Assembly (NCBI GenBank): GCA_913041415.1
Contig: CAJWHS010000012.1
Location: 1-43,107 of the forward strand
Reading direction: 5' to 3'
DNA: 43,107 nt
Source: an uncultured Acidimicrobiaceae bacterium
GTDB lineage: Bacteria; Actinomycetota; Acidimicrobiia; Acidimicrobiales; Aldehydirespiratoraceae
Under the pieces are notes generated by a model. It did not search any database, had not been told where the DNA came from, and saw only the letters and a program-made list of their open reading frames with translations. Both the position numbers and the translations under genes were made by a program. Shown here piece by piece: positions 30,818-39,542 of the stretch; the stretch's first letter is position 1, and every line of letters begins with the position of its first letter.

Positions 30818-31381
30818 TCAACGCGTCAACCGCTGCTGATCGAGCGTTCGGACCACGTGCAGATCTGACCCCATCGACTCGACCTGTTCTTGCAGGGCGT
30901 CGAGATGTTTGCGTCGGGGCGCTGCATCCCACATGCCGGCGCCGGAGATCACGAATCCGACCGCATACACGAACCAGTGACCGCTGAGCAGGAAGCAGAC
31001 AAAGCCGATCCAGCCCGCTGCCTCGGCAAGGCCGATTCGGATGAAGGTGGCGCGCTGGTAGGAGCCGGCGAACGCCTCCGGCGACGACACGTCGAGCTCG
31101 TGCACGAACCGGGGCACGAGCATCTGTGCGAAGACGCCGAGCATTGCGGTGATCGCAATGCCTGTCGAGAGGCCGAGCGGGGCGTCGTCGCGTTGACCGA
31201 AGAGCAGCACCGGGATCCAGATGATCACCAACACGTTGGCGAAGCCGAGCCAGACCATCCGCATCGACTGCAGGCCCGAGGTCTGCCCGACCATCGCCCG
31301 CATGCCGATGAACGGCACGATCAACTTCGGGTAGGCCCGAAGTACGGGACCCCAGCCGGGGTCGGCGTGCGGCTTGCTCAC
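30818..31381 (-). CDS. Four-helix membrane protein coupled to pncA
   Basis: The protein has 187 residues with about four hydrophobic helices: ANVLVIIWIPVLLFG, IAITAMLGVFAQMLV, GWIGFVCFLLSG and FVYAVGFVISGAG. A basic C-terminal tail with LDALQEQVESMG follows. I recognise no family. Its GTG start overlaps the stop of pncA (GTGA), so it is translationally coupled as the third gene of pncB-pncA. A role in the membrane side of nicotinamide or nicotinate use is an inference from position only. Confidence 0.72.
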   Translation of the reverse strand: MSKPHADPGWGPVLRAYPKLIVPFIGMRAMVGQTSGLQSMRMVWLGFANVLVIIWIPVLLFGQRDDAPLGLSTGIAITAMLGVFAQMLVPRFVHELDVSSPEAFAGSYQRATFIRIGLAEAAGWIGFVCFLLSGHWFVYAVGFVISGAGMWDAAPRRKHLDALQEQVESMGSDLHVVRTLDQQRLTR

Positions 31382-31980
31382 ACCAATTCGATACCGGCGC
31401 TGGTCATCTCGGCCAGCGCGGCCTCGGTGGTATCGAGGGCGACGCCCGCGCAGTGGTCGAGCAGCACGCGAGTGTCAAAGCCCTCCGCCTTCGCGTCGAG
31501 TGCCGTGGCCCGAACACAGTGATCGGTGGCAAGTCCGACGACATCGACGGCCGTGACACCACGCGCAATCAGCCAAGCACCGAGCAGGACCGACTCGTCT
31601 GCTGACGCGGTTCCGTCGAAGCCGGTGTAGCTAGCTGTCGTGCGCCCCTTGAGGAAGAGCTCATCGATTGCGATGTCGAGATTGTCGTGGAACTCCGCAC
31701 CGGGCGTCTCGGCGCCGCAGTGGACCGGCCAGGTGTCGACGAAGGTCGGGGTGTCGTCACCGGTCACCCAGTGCTCGCCCGGATCTTCATGCCAGTCCTT
31801 GGTGGCGACGACGAACGCATAGGTTCCCTTGGCCCGGTCGAGGCCGACGGTGTCAGTGATCGACTGGGCGACAGCAGCGCCGCCGTCGACGGCCAGCGAA
31901 CCGCCTTCGCAAAAGTCGTTCTGCACGTCGACGACGACGAGGGCCTTCGGGGATTCCGACATAGGTGTGGTCTCGCTCAT
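31378..31980 (-). CDS. pncA: Nicotinamidase (isochorismatase-like hydrolase)
   Basis: The protein has 200 residues. The catalytic triad is visible as Asp18 (VVDVQNDFC), Lys111 (FLKGR) and Cys155 (ATDHCVRATALDA). The metal site is Asp62/His64/His70 in KDWHEDPGEHW. It hydrolyses nicotinamide to nicotinate, which the product of the upstream gene then uses. The ATG overlaps the pncB stop (ATGA), and the stop overlaps the start of the downstream membrane protein gene, so this is a tightly coupled three-gene NAD-salvage operon. Confidence 0.93.
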   Translation of the reverse strand: MSETTPMSESPKALVVVDVQNDFCEGGSLAVDGGAAVAQSITDTVGLDRAKGTYAFVVATKDWHEDPGEHWVTGDDTPTFVDTWPVHCGAETPGAEFHDNLDIAIDELFLKGRTTASYTGFDGTASADESVLLGAWLIARGVTAVDVVGLATDHCVRATALDAKAEGFDTRVLLDHCAGVALDTTEAALAEMTSAGIELV

Positions 31981-33338
31981 TGGGCACCTCTGGAGGGGAC
32001 GGGGGTCGACAGGGGTTCTTCGACGCCTTCCCACACGGTGGGGATGGCGGGCGAGTGGGTGGGCCACGGCGTGCGGTCGGCGTCCTGGAGTCGGCTGCGC
32101 CGCTCCACGCACCGGGCTTGGGCTTCAGCTGGGTTGGTGAGGTCGGCGACGATCTCTCCGTCGCGCACGAGCGGCACCTGCGGATTCATCGTGTTGTCTT
32201 CGAGTTCGACGGGCAGGACCGAGAGGACCTCCTGGATGAACCGGCCATCAGCATCGACAACGCGATGCACATCCTTGCGACCACCAAGGGTCTTCTTGCC
32301 GGGCGAGAGTTTGCCAACGGCGCGCAACTCGCTGTGCGGTTCGTCGGCATCGGCGATCGACACGAGCTTGTAGACCATCGAGGCGGTGGGGTGGCCCGAA
32401 CCAGTGACGAGGCTGGTGCCGACGAGGTACGCGTCGATCGGCGCGCCGGCCGCTTCGAGTTCCGCGACTCGGAACTCGTCGAGGTCAGAACTCACAACGA
32501 TGCGACAGTCACTCGCGCCGAGGCTGTCGAGCAGTTCGCGGGCCGCCACGCTGTTACGCAGCAGCTCGCCGGAGTCGATGCGGATGGCCCCGATGTCGGG
32601 ACCGACGACTTTTACGGCCCGACGGATGCCTTCCATCACGTCGAACGTGTCGACCAGGTAGGTGGAGCCGACGCCGAGGGTGGCCCGCTGCGCCTCGAAC
32701 GCCTCCTCCTCGTTGGCGTGGGCGAGGACGAACGCATGCGCTGTGGTGCCGCCGGTGGGAATGCCGTGACGCCGACCGGCCTCGAGGTTGGACGTGGTGT
32801 CGAACCCGCCGACGAACCCGGCACGGGCAGCGGCCACGGCGGACTCGGGATCGGTGCGGCGCGAGCCGCCCTCGATCAAGAGGCGGCCGCCGGCAGCGTC
32901 GGCCATACGGGCTGCAGCCGAAGCGACAGCACAATCGTGGTTGAGCACCGAGAGCATCACCGTCTCGAGCACGACGCACTCGGCGAAGCTCCCTGTCACG
33001 GTCAGAACCGGCGAGTACGGGAAGAACAGTTCGCCCTCGGCGTAGCCGGTGATGTCGCCGCTGAATCGGTATCCCCGCAGCCAGTCGGTCATCTCGCCGT
33101 CAGCGACAACGCCGGCCCGCACGAGATGGCTGATCGTCGCGTCGTCGAAGCGGAAGCGGCTGACCGCGTCGAGTACCCGATCGATGCCCGCGACGACACC
33201 GTAGGCACGACCAGCCGGAAGTCGGCGGGCGAAGACCTCGAACACGGCTCGTCGATGGGCGACACCGGATTCCAGTGCCGAGGCGACCATCGTGAGTTCG
33301 TAGTGATCGGTCAGCATCGCCGACGTGGGCGGTTCCAC
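31977..33338 (-). CDS. pncB: Nicotinate phosphoribosyltransferase
   Basis: The protein has 453 residues. It has LTDHYELTMVASALESG, AVFEVFARRLPAGRAYGV, IEGGSRRTDPESA, TSNLEAGRRHGIPTGGTTAHAF split over two motifs, IDSGELLRNS, VSSDLDEF and VGTSLVTGSGHP. The enzyme joins nicotinate to PRPP, with ATP use, to give nicotinate mononucleotide for NAD synthesis. It is the first gene of the pncB-pncA-membrane protein operon. GTG 33338 has TAGGGT (minus reading of 33345..33350) 6 bases upstream, indicating a leaderless operon mRNA. It is divergent from the ABC exporter. Confidence 0.93.
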   Translation of the reverse strand: MEPPTSAMLTDHYELTMVASALESGVAHRRAVFEVFARRLPAGRAYGVVAGIDRVLDAVSRFRFDDATISHLVRAGVVADGEMTDWLRGYRFSGDITGYAEGELFFPYSPVLTVTGSFAECVVLETVMLSVLNHDCAVASAAARMADAAGGRLLIEGGSRRTDPESAVAAARAGFVGGFDTTSNLEAGRRHGIPTGGTTAHAFVLAHANEEEAFEAQRATLGVGSTYLVDTFDVMEGIRRAVKVVGPDIGAIRIDSGELLRNSVAARELLDSLGASDCRIVVSSDLDEFRVAELEAAGAPIDAYLVGTSLVTGSGHPTASMVYKLVSIADADEPHSELRAVGKLSPGKKTLGGRKDVHRVVDADGRFIQEVLSVLPVELEDNTMNPQVPLVRDGEIVADLTNPAEAQARCVERRSRLQDADRTPWPTHSPAIPTVWEGVEEPLSTPVPSRGAQ

Positions 33339-33448
33339 GTCTTCACCCTAACGGGACCCCACCATGACCTCGGCGTCGTTTGTGCGCTTGTGGTCGATCG
33401 ACAGCCCGGTCGGTCGGAATGTCCCGCCAAGGAGTACGTTTTTCCCTG

Positions 33449-35317
33449 ATGAATGCTCCAAGCCCATTCATGGTAATGCACTCGATGACGGCCGACCGGT
33501 CCGTGCTCGATGGCAAGGACCTCACCAAGCAGACCCGCCGGCGTGTCATGTCGTTTGCCCGTCCCTATCAGGCCTCGATCGTCGGCTTCCTCGGAACGAT
33601 CATCGCCTCGACCTTCCTCGGCCTGCTGCCCCCGCTATTGATCCGGGAGATCTTCGACGATGCGATCGTCGACGGCGACAGTGGCTACCTCAACATCCTC
33701 TTCCTCTTCATGATCGCCGCCGCTCTCGGCGAAGCGGTGCTCGGACTCGTCGAGCGCTACCTGTCGAGCCGGATCGGCGAGGGCCTGATCTATGACCTGC
33801 GGGTGAAGCTGTTCGACCACGTCCAGCGGATGCCGATCGCCTTCTTCACCCGCACCCAGACCGGCACGCTCATCAGCCGGTTGAACAATGACGTCATCGG
33901 TGCCCAGCGGGCCTTTACCGGCACGCTCGGCACAGTGGTCGGCAACGCCATCACGCTCAGCGGCACCCTCATCGCAATGCTGCTGCTCGAGTGGAAACTC
34001 ACGTTGCTGGCCATTGCGATTCTCCCGATCTTCGTGATCCCCGCCCGCCGCGTGGGTGCCGGTCTCAGCGACATCACCCGCGAGGGGATGAACCTCAATG
34101 CGTCAATGAACAACACGATGACCGAGCGCTTCAATGTCTCTGGCGCCCTCCTGGTCAAGCTGTTCGGCCGGCATCGCCGAGAGGCTGCCGACTTCGGCGA
34201 CCGCGCCGGTCAGGTCCGCGACATCGGCGTGAAGTCGGCGATGTACTCCCGGGTCTTTATCGCTGCGCTCACCCTGGTCGGCGCCATCGGCGGTGCGCTC
34301 GTCTACTGGTGGGGTGGCCATCAGGTCATTGATGGCGGCATCACGCCCGGCACGCTTGTCGCGCTTGGTCTCTACACCGTGCGGATCTACATCCCACTCA
34401 CATCACTGTCGAACGCACGCGTCGACATCATGACGGCCTTCGTGTCGTTCGAGCGGGTGTTCGAAGTCCTTGACACGCCCAACGCCATCGAGGACGCCGA
34501 CGACGCCGTCGAGTTGCCAGCGACCACTCGCGGTGCGATCCGGTTCCAGGATGTCGTGTTCGGGTATCCCGATCCAGCGCCCGGAACTCCCGAGTCACTC
34601 GGTGGAGGAGAAACCACCGCATCAGCCGACGACGTGCTCCGGAAGATCGATGTCGAGATCGCCCCTGGTCAGATGGTGGCGATCGTCGGGCCATCCGGTG
34701 CCGGCAAGACCACCATGACGTCGCTGGTGCCTCGGCTCTACGACATCACCTCGGGGGCGATCACGATCGACGGCCTTGATGTTCGGGCGGTCACCCAGGA
34801 CTCGCTGCGTCAGTCGATCGGTGTCGTCAGCCAGGACCCGCATCTCTTCCACGAGAAGGTCGGCGACAACCTTCGTTTCGCTCGGCCCGACGCAACCGAC
34901 GACGAACTGGTCGCCGCGTGCGAAGCAGCACGCATCCATCACGTGATCGCCGAACTGCCCGAGGGGTACGACACCGTCGTTGGTGAGCGCGGCTATCGCC
35001 TATCCGGTGGCGAGAAGCAGCGGCTCGCCATCGCCCGCATGCTGCTAAAGGATCCGGCGATCGTGATCCTCGATGAGGCGACGAGTCATCTCGACACCGA
35101 GAACGAGGCCCACGTGCAGGAGGCACTCGCCGAAGCGCTCCGTGGGCGCACCTCGCTGGTGATTGCCCACCGCCTGTCGACGATCACCGACGCCGATCAG
35201 ATCCTCGTCCTCGAGGACGGTCGCATCGTCGAACGGGGCAGCCACGACGAATTGCGCCACGCCGGCGGCCTGTACGAGGAGCTCTACGAGAACCTCGTCC
35301 GCGCCGAGCACACCTGA
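33449..35317 (+). CDS. ABC exporter, fused permease and ATPase
   Basis: The protein has 622 residues. Six membrane helices of a type I exporter come first, including the coupling region QRMPIAFFTRTQTGTLISRL. The ATPase follows, with Walker A GPSGAGKTT near residue 414, Q-loop SQDPHLFHEKVGDN, signature LSGGEKQR near 518, Walker B VILDEATSHLD and the H-loop IAHRLS. It would work as a dimer in the cell membrane; the substrate (lipid, peptide or drug) is unknown. The ATPase has an unusual Pro/Gly-rich insert after its first strand (VFGYPDPAPGTPESLGGGE). TACGTT (33435..33440) ends 8 bases before ATG 33449, and AAGGAG lies just upstream at about 15 bases. Confidence 0.92.
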   Translation: MNAPSPFMVMHSMTADRSVLDGKDLTKQTRRRVMSFARPYQASIVGFLGTIIASTFLGLLPPLLIREIFDDAIVDGDSGYLNILFLFMIAAALGEAVLGLVERYLSSRIGEGLIYDLRVKLFDHVQRMPIAFFTRTQTGTLISRLNNDVIGAQRAFTGTLGTVVGNAITLSGTLIAMLLLEWKLTLLAIAILPIFVIPARRVGAGLSDITREGMNLNASMNNTMTERFNVSGALLVKLFGRHRREAADFGDRAGQVRDIGVKSAMYSRVFIAALTLVGAIGGALVYWWGGHQVIDGGITPGTLVALGLYTVRIYIPLTSLSNARVDIMTAFVSFERVFEVLDTPNAIEDADDAVELPATTRGAIRFQDVVFGYPDPAPGTPESLGGGETTASADDVLRKIDVEIAPGQMVAIVGPSGAGKTTMTSLVPRLYDITSGAITIDGLDVRAVTQDSLRQSIGVVSQDPHLFHEKVGDNLRFARPDATDDELVAACEAARIHHVIAELPEGYDTVVGERGYRLSGGEKQRLAIARMLLKDPAIVILDEATSHLDTENEAHVQEALAEALRGRTSLVIAHRLSTITDADQILVLEDGRIVERGSHDELRHAGGLYEELYENLVRAEHT

Positions 35318-35337
35318 GCGGCCCCGATCGGCAGCCG

Positions 35338-36540
35338 CTAGCCCGCTGCACCGGCTGGGCGAACGTGCAGACCGCGAGTCGACGCCATGAAGGGCGACCG
35401 CATCAACACGAGCGCCGCCAGTGCCGAACCAGCGACGACGACGTACATTCCGTCGTAGCCGACCGATTCGGCCACGAATCCGAGCGTGAGCGTGCCGGCG
35501 GAGTTGGCGAGGTCACCAAAGGTGGTCACCGTGGCGACGGCGCGCGACCGTTCGGCGTCGGTTGCCGAGTCGACGGCGATGAGGATCAGGAGTGGCACGT
35601 TCCACGCCATGCCGACCGCGATCACGAAGGCGGCCACGTACAACTGCGGCACCCCGTCGGCGGTGGCCAGGAGAAGGGCCCCGGCAACGACCGTGCAGTG
35701 GGCGAAGGTTGCGACTGCCCGTCGCGGAACTCGCATGAACACCTTGGTGGACGCAACCCGCATCGCCATAACGGTCAACGAGTAGGTCAGAAGGAGCCAG
35801 CGGGCATCATCGATGTCGAACTCCTCGGCGTAGTCAGCGATGAAGGCGTTGAACCCCATGAAGCCGACGAAGACGAGCAGGTTCACGATGCCGATCCTCA
35901 CCGCCGCCGGGTGGAACAGGTCGCTCACGGACGCCGCAGGCACGGCATCGTCAGGTCGAGTCTCGGGCAGGGCGAGGCTGACGATCGTGCTCGAACCGGC
36001 GAAGGCGGCCGAGACCGCAAAGGCCCAGACGAAGCCGTGGGCCTGCATCACCATCTCGCCGACAACCTGCCCGACCGCGAACCCGACTAGAACCGTGGTG
36101 GAGAAGAGCGCGAAGACACGATCTCGGTGTTCGGGATTCGGGAGTTCGGTCGCCACGGTCGCCTGGGACAGGTACATCGCCGAACTCGTCGCGCCCGTGA
36201 GCACTCGGACAATCAGCAAGACCCAGAGTTCTCCCGTGTCGGCTGCGGGCACGTGCAACAACTGCAGCACGGCGACACCGAGCGAACCGCCGAGCATGAC
36301 CGGCCGACGACCGACACGATCGAGGAGCCAACCGGCGACAGGCCGGACCAGCAGCATGCCGATGGCGAACACGCCGAACGCCAGGCCGATGTCGGCTTGC
36401 GAACCGCCGAGTTCCTGCTCGACGAGACGCGGCAGCACCGGGAAGGAGAGCCCACCGACGCTGAAGTAGAGCGCCGTCGCCGCGAAGACGGCGAGCACCC
36501 TCGAGGTGTAGACACGCTCGACCGCGCCGGGGGACGTCAC
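35338..36540 (-). CDS. Major facilitator superfamily transporter
   Basis: The protein has 400 residues with about 12 membrane helices. The motif A-like loop RPVAGWLLDRVGRRPVM lies after helix 2, and VRVLTGATSSAMYL is in helix 4. It resembles drug/proton antiporters of the sugar-efflux type; the substrate is not known. GTG 36540 has TACCGT (minus reading of 36548..36553) 7 bases upstream. This excludes the Arg-rich in-frame extension that would overlap the plsC promoter. It is convergent with the ABC exporter gene. Confidence 0.88.
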   Translation of the reverse strand: MTSPGAVERVYTSRVLAVFAATALYFSVGGLSFPVLPRLVEQELGGSQADIGLAFGVFAIGMLLVRPVAGWLLDRVGRRPVMLGGSLGVAVLQLLHVPAADTGELWVLLIVRVLTGATSSAMYLSQATVATELPNPEHRDRVFALFSTTVLVGFAVGQVVGEMVMQAHGFVWAFAVSAAFAGSSTIVSLALPETRPDDAVPAASVSDLFHPAAVRIGIVNLLVFVGFMGFNAFIADYAEEFDIDDARWLLLTYSLTVMAMRVASTKVFMRVPRRAVATFAHCTVVAGALLLATADGVPQLYVAAFVIAVGMAWNVPLLILIAVDSATDAERSRAVATVTTFGDLANSAGTLTLGFVAESVGYDGMYVVVAGSALAALVLMRSPFMASTRGLHVRPAGAAG

Positions 36541-36602
36541 CGGCCGCACGGTACCGACCAGACCGGAACCGCACGCCATCCTCGGCCACCTACGATGCCC
36601 GA
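36541..36602. promoter_or_regulatory. Divergent leaderless promoters, MFS gene and plsC
   Basis: TACCGT on the minus strand (36548..36553) ends 7 bases before the MFS GTG, and TACGAT on the plus strand (36591..36596) ends 6 bases before the plsC GTG. The gap is 62 bp and shows no Shine-Dalgarno sequence for either gene. Confidence 0.6.
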
Positions 36603-37259
36603 GTGACCTACGCCGGCGTCTCCCCCAGCGCACTTCCGACGACGCTGCCGTATCGACTGTGGGGTCGGCTTTTCCGCCTGGTCAACCGGCTCCTGAGTCG
36701 AGTCACGTGCGACCCGCTTCCGGATCTCGGGAACCGTCCGGTCGTCTTCGTCGCCAACCACACCAGTTTCTCCGACGTCTTCTTCGCCGTCGCCGTGCTG
36801 AGTGACTGGCGCTACCCGGCTCGCTGTCTCGTCCGGTACTCGTACTTCAGGCCGGCGATCGTTGGGCGTTGGCTGCGCACCTTGTTGTGCGTCCCCGCCG
36901 GCGGTGGCGGCACCGACGCCGTGACCGACGGGGTCGAGATCCTCAAGGCCGGTTGGCCCATCGCCGTGATGGTCGAGGGCCGCATCGTCCCGCCTGACCA
37001 GCGAGCCGAGGACGGCATGGGCGAGTTCCGCGACGGATTCATCGCGATCGCTCGCAAGGCCGACGCCGCCATCGTGCCGATCACGCTGCACAACGCCGAC
37101 CGAGTCTGGCCGAGCGGTTCGTGGCCTCGCCTGCCATTCCGGGGACGCCCGAAGGTGACCGTCAAGGTCGGCACGCCATTCGCCACCGACGGACTGGTCG
37201 ACACCGAGGTCATGGCGGAGGCCCGCGGCCAGATGGCGGAGATGCTCGCCACTTCATAA
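36603..37259 (+). CDS. plsC: 1-acylglycerol-3-phosphate acyltransferase family (PlsC)
   Basis: The protein has 218 residues. The acyltransferase motif I is NHTSFSD (HxxxxD); the second block has YSYFRPAIVGRWLRTL; motif III is VMVEGRIVPPDQ, where the more usual form is PEGT; FRDGFIAIARKADAAIVPITL follows. The family adds acyl chains to lysophosphatidate at the membrane. The altered EGT motif makes the exact acceptor uncertain. It starts at GTG 36603 after TACGAT. Two small genes follow in the same direction. Confidence 0.85.
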   Translation: MTYAGVSPSALPTTLPYRLWGRLFRLVNRLLSRVTCDPLPDLGNRPVVFVANHTSFSDVFFAVAVLSDWRYPARCLVRYSYFRPAIVGRWLRTLLCVPAGGGGTDAVTDGVEILKAGWPIAVMVEGRIVPPDQRAEDGMGEFRDGFIAIARKADAAIVPITLHNADRVWPSGSWPRLPFRGRPKVTVKVGTPFATDGLVDTEVMAEARGQMAEMLATS

Positions 37260-37270
37260 CGTCGTCGCTC

Positions 37271-37435
37271 GTGGGGAACGGCAAACGACTGAACCAGCTG
37301 CTCATCGTCAGCGACGAGGAACGCCGCAACGACTGGCTGCGCAGCAAGCTCGAGCTGCGCGAGCACTTCAACCGGCCGCTCGAGATCGAGCTCACCGAAC
37401 TCGGCGACCAGGCCGGACATCAGGGACCGTCGTGA
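37271..37435 (+). CDS. 54-residue protein coupled to hydrolase
   Basis: This is a short frame of 54 codons, GTG 37271 to TGA 37435, with strong G/C third positions. The peptide is highly charged and helical (LLIVSDEERRNDWLRSKLEL, then REHFNRPLEIELTELG). Its stop overlaps the GTG of the alpha/beta hydrolase (GTGA), and TAACGT (37257..37262), overlapping the plsC stop, ends 8 bases before its own start. Coupling and composition support a real gene. I recognise no family. Confidence 0.6.
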   Translation: MGNGKRLNQLLIVSDEERRNDWLRSKLELREHFNRPLEIELTELGDQAGHQGPS

Positions 37436-38139
37436 GCATCTGGTCTGGCGAAGCGCCGGTTCCGGTCGTGTTCCTGCACGGCTTCGCCACGTCGACGCAG
37501 ATGACGTGGGTTGAGCCGGGCTGGTTCGATCTCGTGAGGGAGGGCGGGCGCCGACCACTGGGTTATGACCTCCTCGGGCACGGCGAAGCCGACACGCCCG
37601 ACGACATCGAGGCCTACAAGGATCTCGTTACGCCCGTTGTCGAGCAGCTGCCTTTCACGCCGGACGAGGGCCGCCAGATCGACATCGTTGGCTACTCGCT
37701 CGGAGCCCGCACGGCGCTCGACATCACCCTGCGCCACCCGCAACTGGTGCGTCGGCTGGTGCTGGGTGGCATCGGCCGCAACGTCATCGACGCGCTGGCG
37801 ATGGGAGCCGGTGAGGATCGTGCCGCCGCCGACTACCGCTTCGAGGGACTGTTCCGCACCGCCGGGGCTGAGCGGGCCGAGATCCTCAAGAAGGTCGGCG
37901 AAGCGCAGTCACAGCGCGACGACCGTCACTTCACCGCTGACCAACTGGCGGCGGTCACGCAGCCGACCCTTCTCGTGATCGGCACGGAGGATTTTGCCGG
38001 TCCGCCTGGTCCGCTCGCTGAGCTTCTGCCCAACGTCAAGGTGAAGGAGTTGCCCGGCGTCGATCACTTTTCGCTGCCGAAGCAGTTCGGCTTCATCAAC
38101 GCCGCCCTCGACTTCCTCGACTGCGTGCCGAGTTGGTAG
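37432..38139 (+). CDS. Alpha/beta hydrolase
   Basis: The protein has 235 residues. VVFLHGFATS forms the oxyanion hole, the nucleophile elbow is GYSLG (Ser89), the acid is probably Asp187 in IGTEDFAG, and the base is His212 in GVDHFSL. The lid is small. The substrate is unknown; the nearby acyl-CoA dehydrogenase and acyltransferase suggest esters or thioesters. The GTG start overlaps the stop of the 54-residue gene, and no promoter of its own is seen. Confidence 0.88.
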   Translation: MSIWSGEAPVPVVFLHGFATSTQMTWVEPGWFDLVREGGRRPLGYDLLGHGEADTPDDIEAYKDLVTPVVEQLPFTPDEGRQIDIVGYSLGARTALDITLRHPQLVRRLVLGGIGRNVIDALAMGAGEDRAAADYRFEGLFRTAGAERAEILKKVGEAQSQRDDRHFTADQLAAVTQPTLLVIGTEDFAGPPGPLAELLPNVKVKELPGVDHFSLPKQFGFINAALDFLDCVPSW

Positions 38140-38179
38140 CCGCCAACGGCGGCACGGCGAGCCGGGCCGGATGACAGCG

Positions 38180-39424
38180 TCAGCTCCGGCGCAGATCCTT
38201 CCAGGGTGTTTCTCGGCGCTTGGCCTCGTCGGGCTCGCGGGGCAGTCCGAGCACTCGCTCCCCGATCGAGTTGCGAAGCACCTCGTCGGTGCCACCGGCG
38301 ATCGATTGAGCCGGCGTGAACATCGCGTACCGATGAAAGAGACCACCGTCGGGGGCGTCATCGCCCCACAACATGCCGGCCGCTCCGAGCGCCTCGAGTC
38401 CGAGGTCGCGGACATTGCGCCCGGTCTCGGTGCCCGTGATCTTGAGGCCGGCGATCTCGGGTCCGGGTTGACCGGTCGCTTTCATGTTCGCAGCGCCGCG
38501 ACGTCCGGTCAGCCCGACGACCGTGCGATCGACGTGAAGCCGAGCGAGACGATCGCGTAGAACCGGATCGCAAGAACTCTTCAGGCCGGAAGCAAGAGCG
38601 CCATCGAACACCTCGCTGGCCCGACCACTCATCGCGATCGAGAAGCCGTCAGCGGCCGCCTTCTCGCGTTCGGCGTGCTCGCCCACCGGCATCGTGAGAT
38701 CGGCTTCGTAGAACGCTGCGGTGTCGCCCAGGCCAGCGTTGCCCGGATCGCGTTCGAACGAGAGCGTCGTCATCGCGACGCGCCAGCCGTCGCCCTCAGC
38801 ACCAACCCGGTCCGAGTCGTGCACCCGGGCGTCGTCGAAGAAGACCTCGTTAAAGGCGGCATCCCCGGTCATTTCTCGCAGCGGCCGAACATCAACGCCG
38901 GGCTGGGTCATGTCGATAAGGAAGTAGGTGACGCCCCGATGTTTGGGGGCGTCGGGGTCGGTGCGGGCGATCAGGATCCCGTACTTCGCATAGTGCGCAC
39001 CCGAGTTCCAGACCTTCTGCCCGGTGACGGTCCACTCATCGCCATCCTTCACGGCGCGGGTACCGAGCGAGGCCATGTCAGATCCGGCCGTCGGCTCGGA
39101 GAAGAGCTGGCACCACGGAGTCGTGCCGTCGACGATGCCGGGGAGGTAGCGCTGCTGCTGCTCGGGCTTGCCCATGACGAGGAGTGTCGGTGCCACGAGG
39201 AAGGTGGCGACGCCGTTCGGTGGACCGTAGGCGCCGACGGCACGACGAGCCTCCTGGATGGCCTTGGCGTCACGACCCGACAGGTTGCGACCGCCGAAGC
39301 CCTCGGGCCACTGCGGGAAGGCGAAACCCGAGTCGGCGAGGAAGCGCCACCAGTCGCCCAGTGGCATGGCTGGGTCCCAGTGCTGCTGGAACCACTCGGT
39401 CGCGTCGGTCGTGATGTCGGTCAT
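38180..39424 (-). CDS. Acyl-CoA dehydrogenase family protein
   Basis: The protein has 414 residues from ATG 39424. It has the N-terminal helical domain (FAFPQWPEGFGGRNLSG), the FAD-contacting beta domain with CQLFSEPTAGSDMASLGTRA and WTVTGQKVWNSGAHYA, and the C-terminal helical domain ending GGTDEVLRNSIGERVLGLPREP. It would introduce a 2,3-double bond into an acyl-CoA, passing electrons to ETF. The size is that of the actinobacterial FadE17/FadE26-like group and is too short for DmdC. GTG 39430 is an alternative start. I see no standard promoter hexamer. It is divergent from the gene of unknown function at 39543. Confidence 0.9.
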   Translation of the reverse strand: MTDITTDATEWFQQHWDPAMPLGDWWRFLADSGFAFPQWPEGFGGRNLSGRDAKAIQEARRAVGAYGPPNGVATFLVAPTLLVMGKPEQQQRYLPGIVDGTTPWCQLFSEPTAGSDMASLGTRAVKDGDEWTVTGQKVWNSGAHYAKYGILIARTDPDAPKHRGVTYFLIDMTQPGVDVRPLREMTGDAAFNEVFFDDARVHDSDRVGAEGDGWRVAMTTLSFERDPGNAGLGDTAAFYEADLTMPVGEHAEREKAAADGFSIAMSGRASEVFDGALASGLKSSCDPVLRDRLARLHVDRTVVGLTGRRGAANMKATGQPGPEIAGLKITGTETGRNVRDLGLEALGAAGMLWGDDAPDGGLFHRYAMFTPAQSIAGGTDEVLRNSIGERVLGLPREPDEAKRRETPWKDLRRS

Positions 39425-39542
39425 ATCCACCCCGGACCAGCTTGTCAGGAGCGCCTCTCGGCTCGCCAGCGATGTGCTACCACAACGTTCACTGTGTGAC
39501 GTCGGTCAGCCATCTGGCAGTCTGAGGATGAGAGGAGATCCG

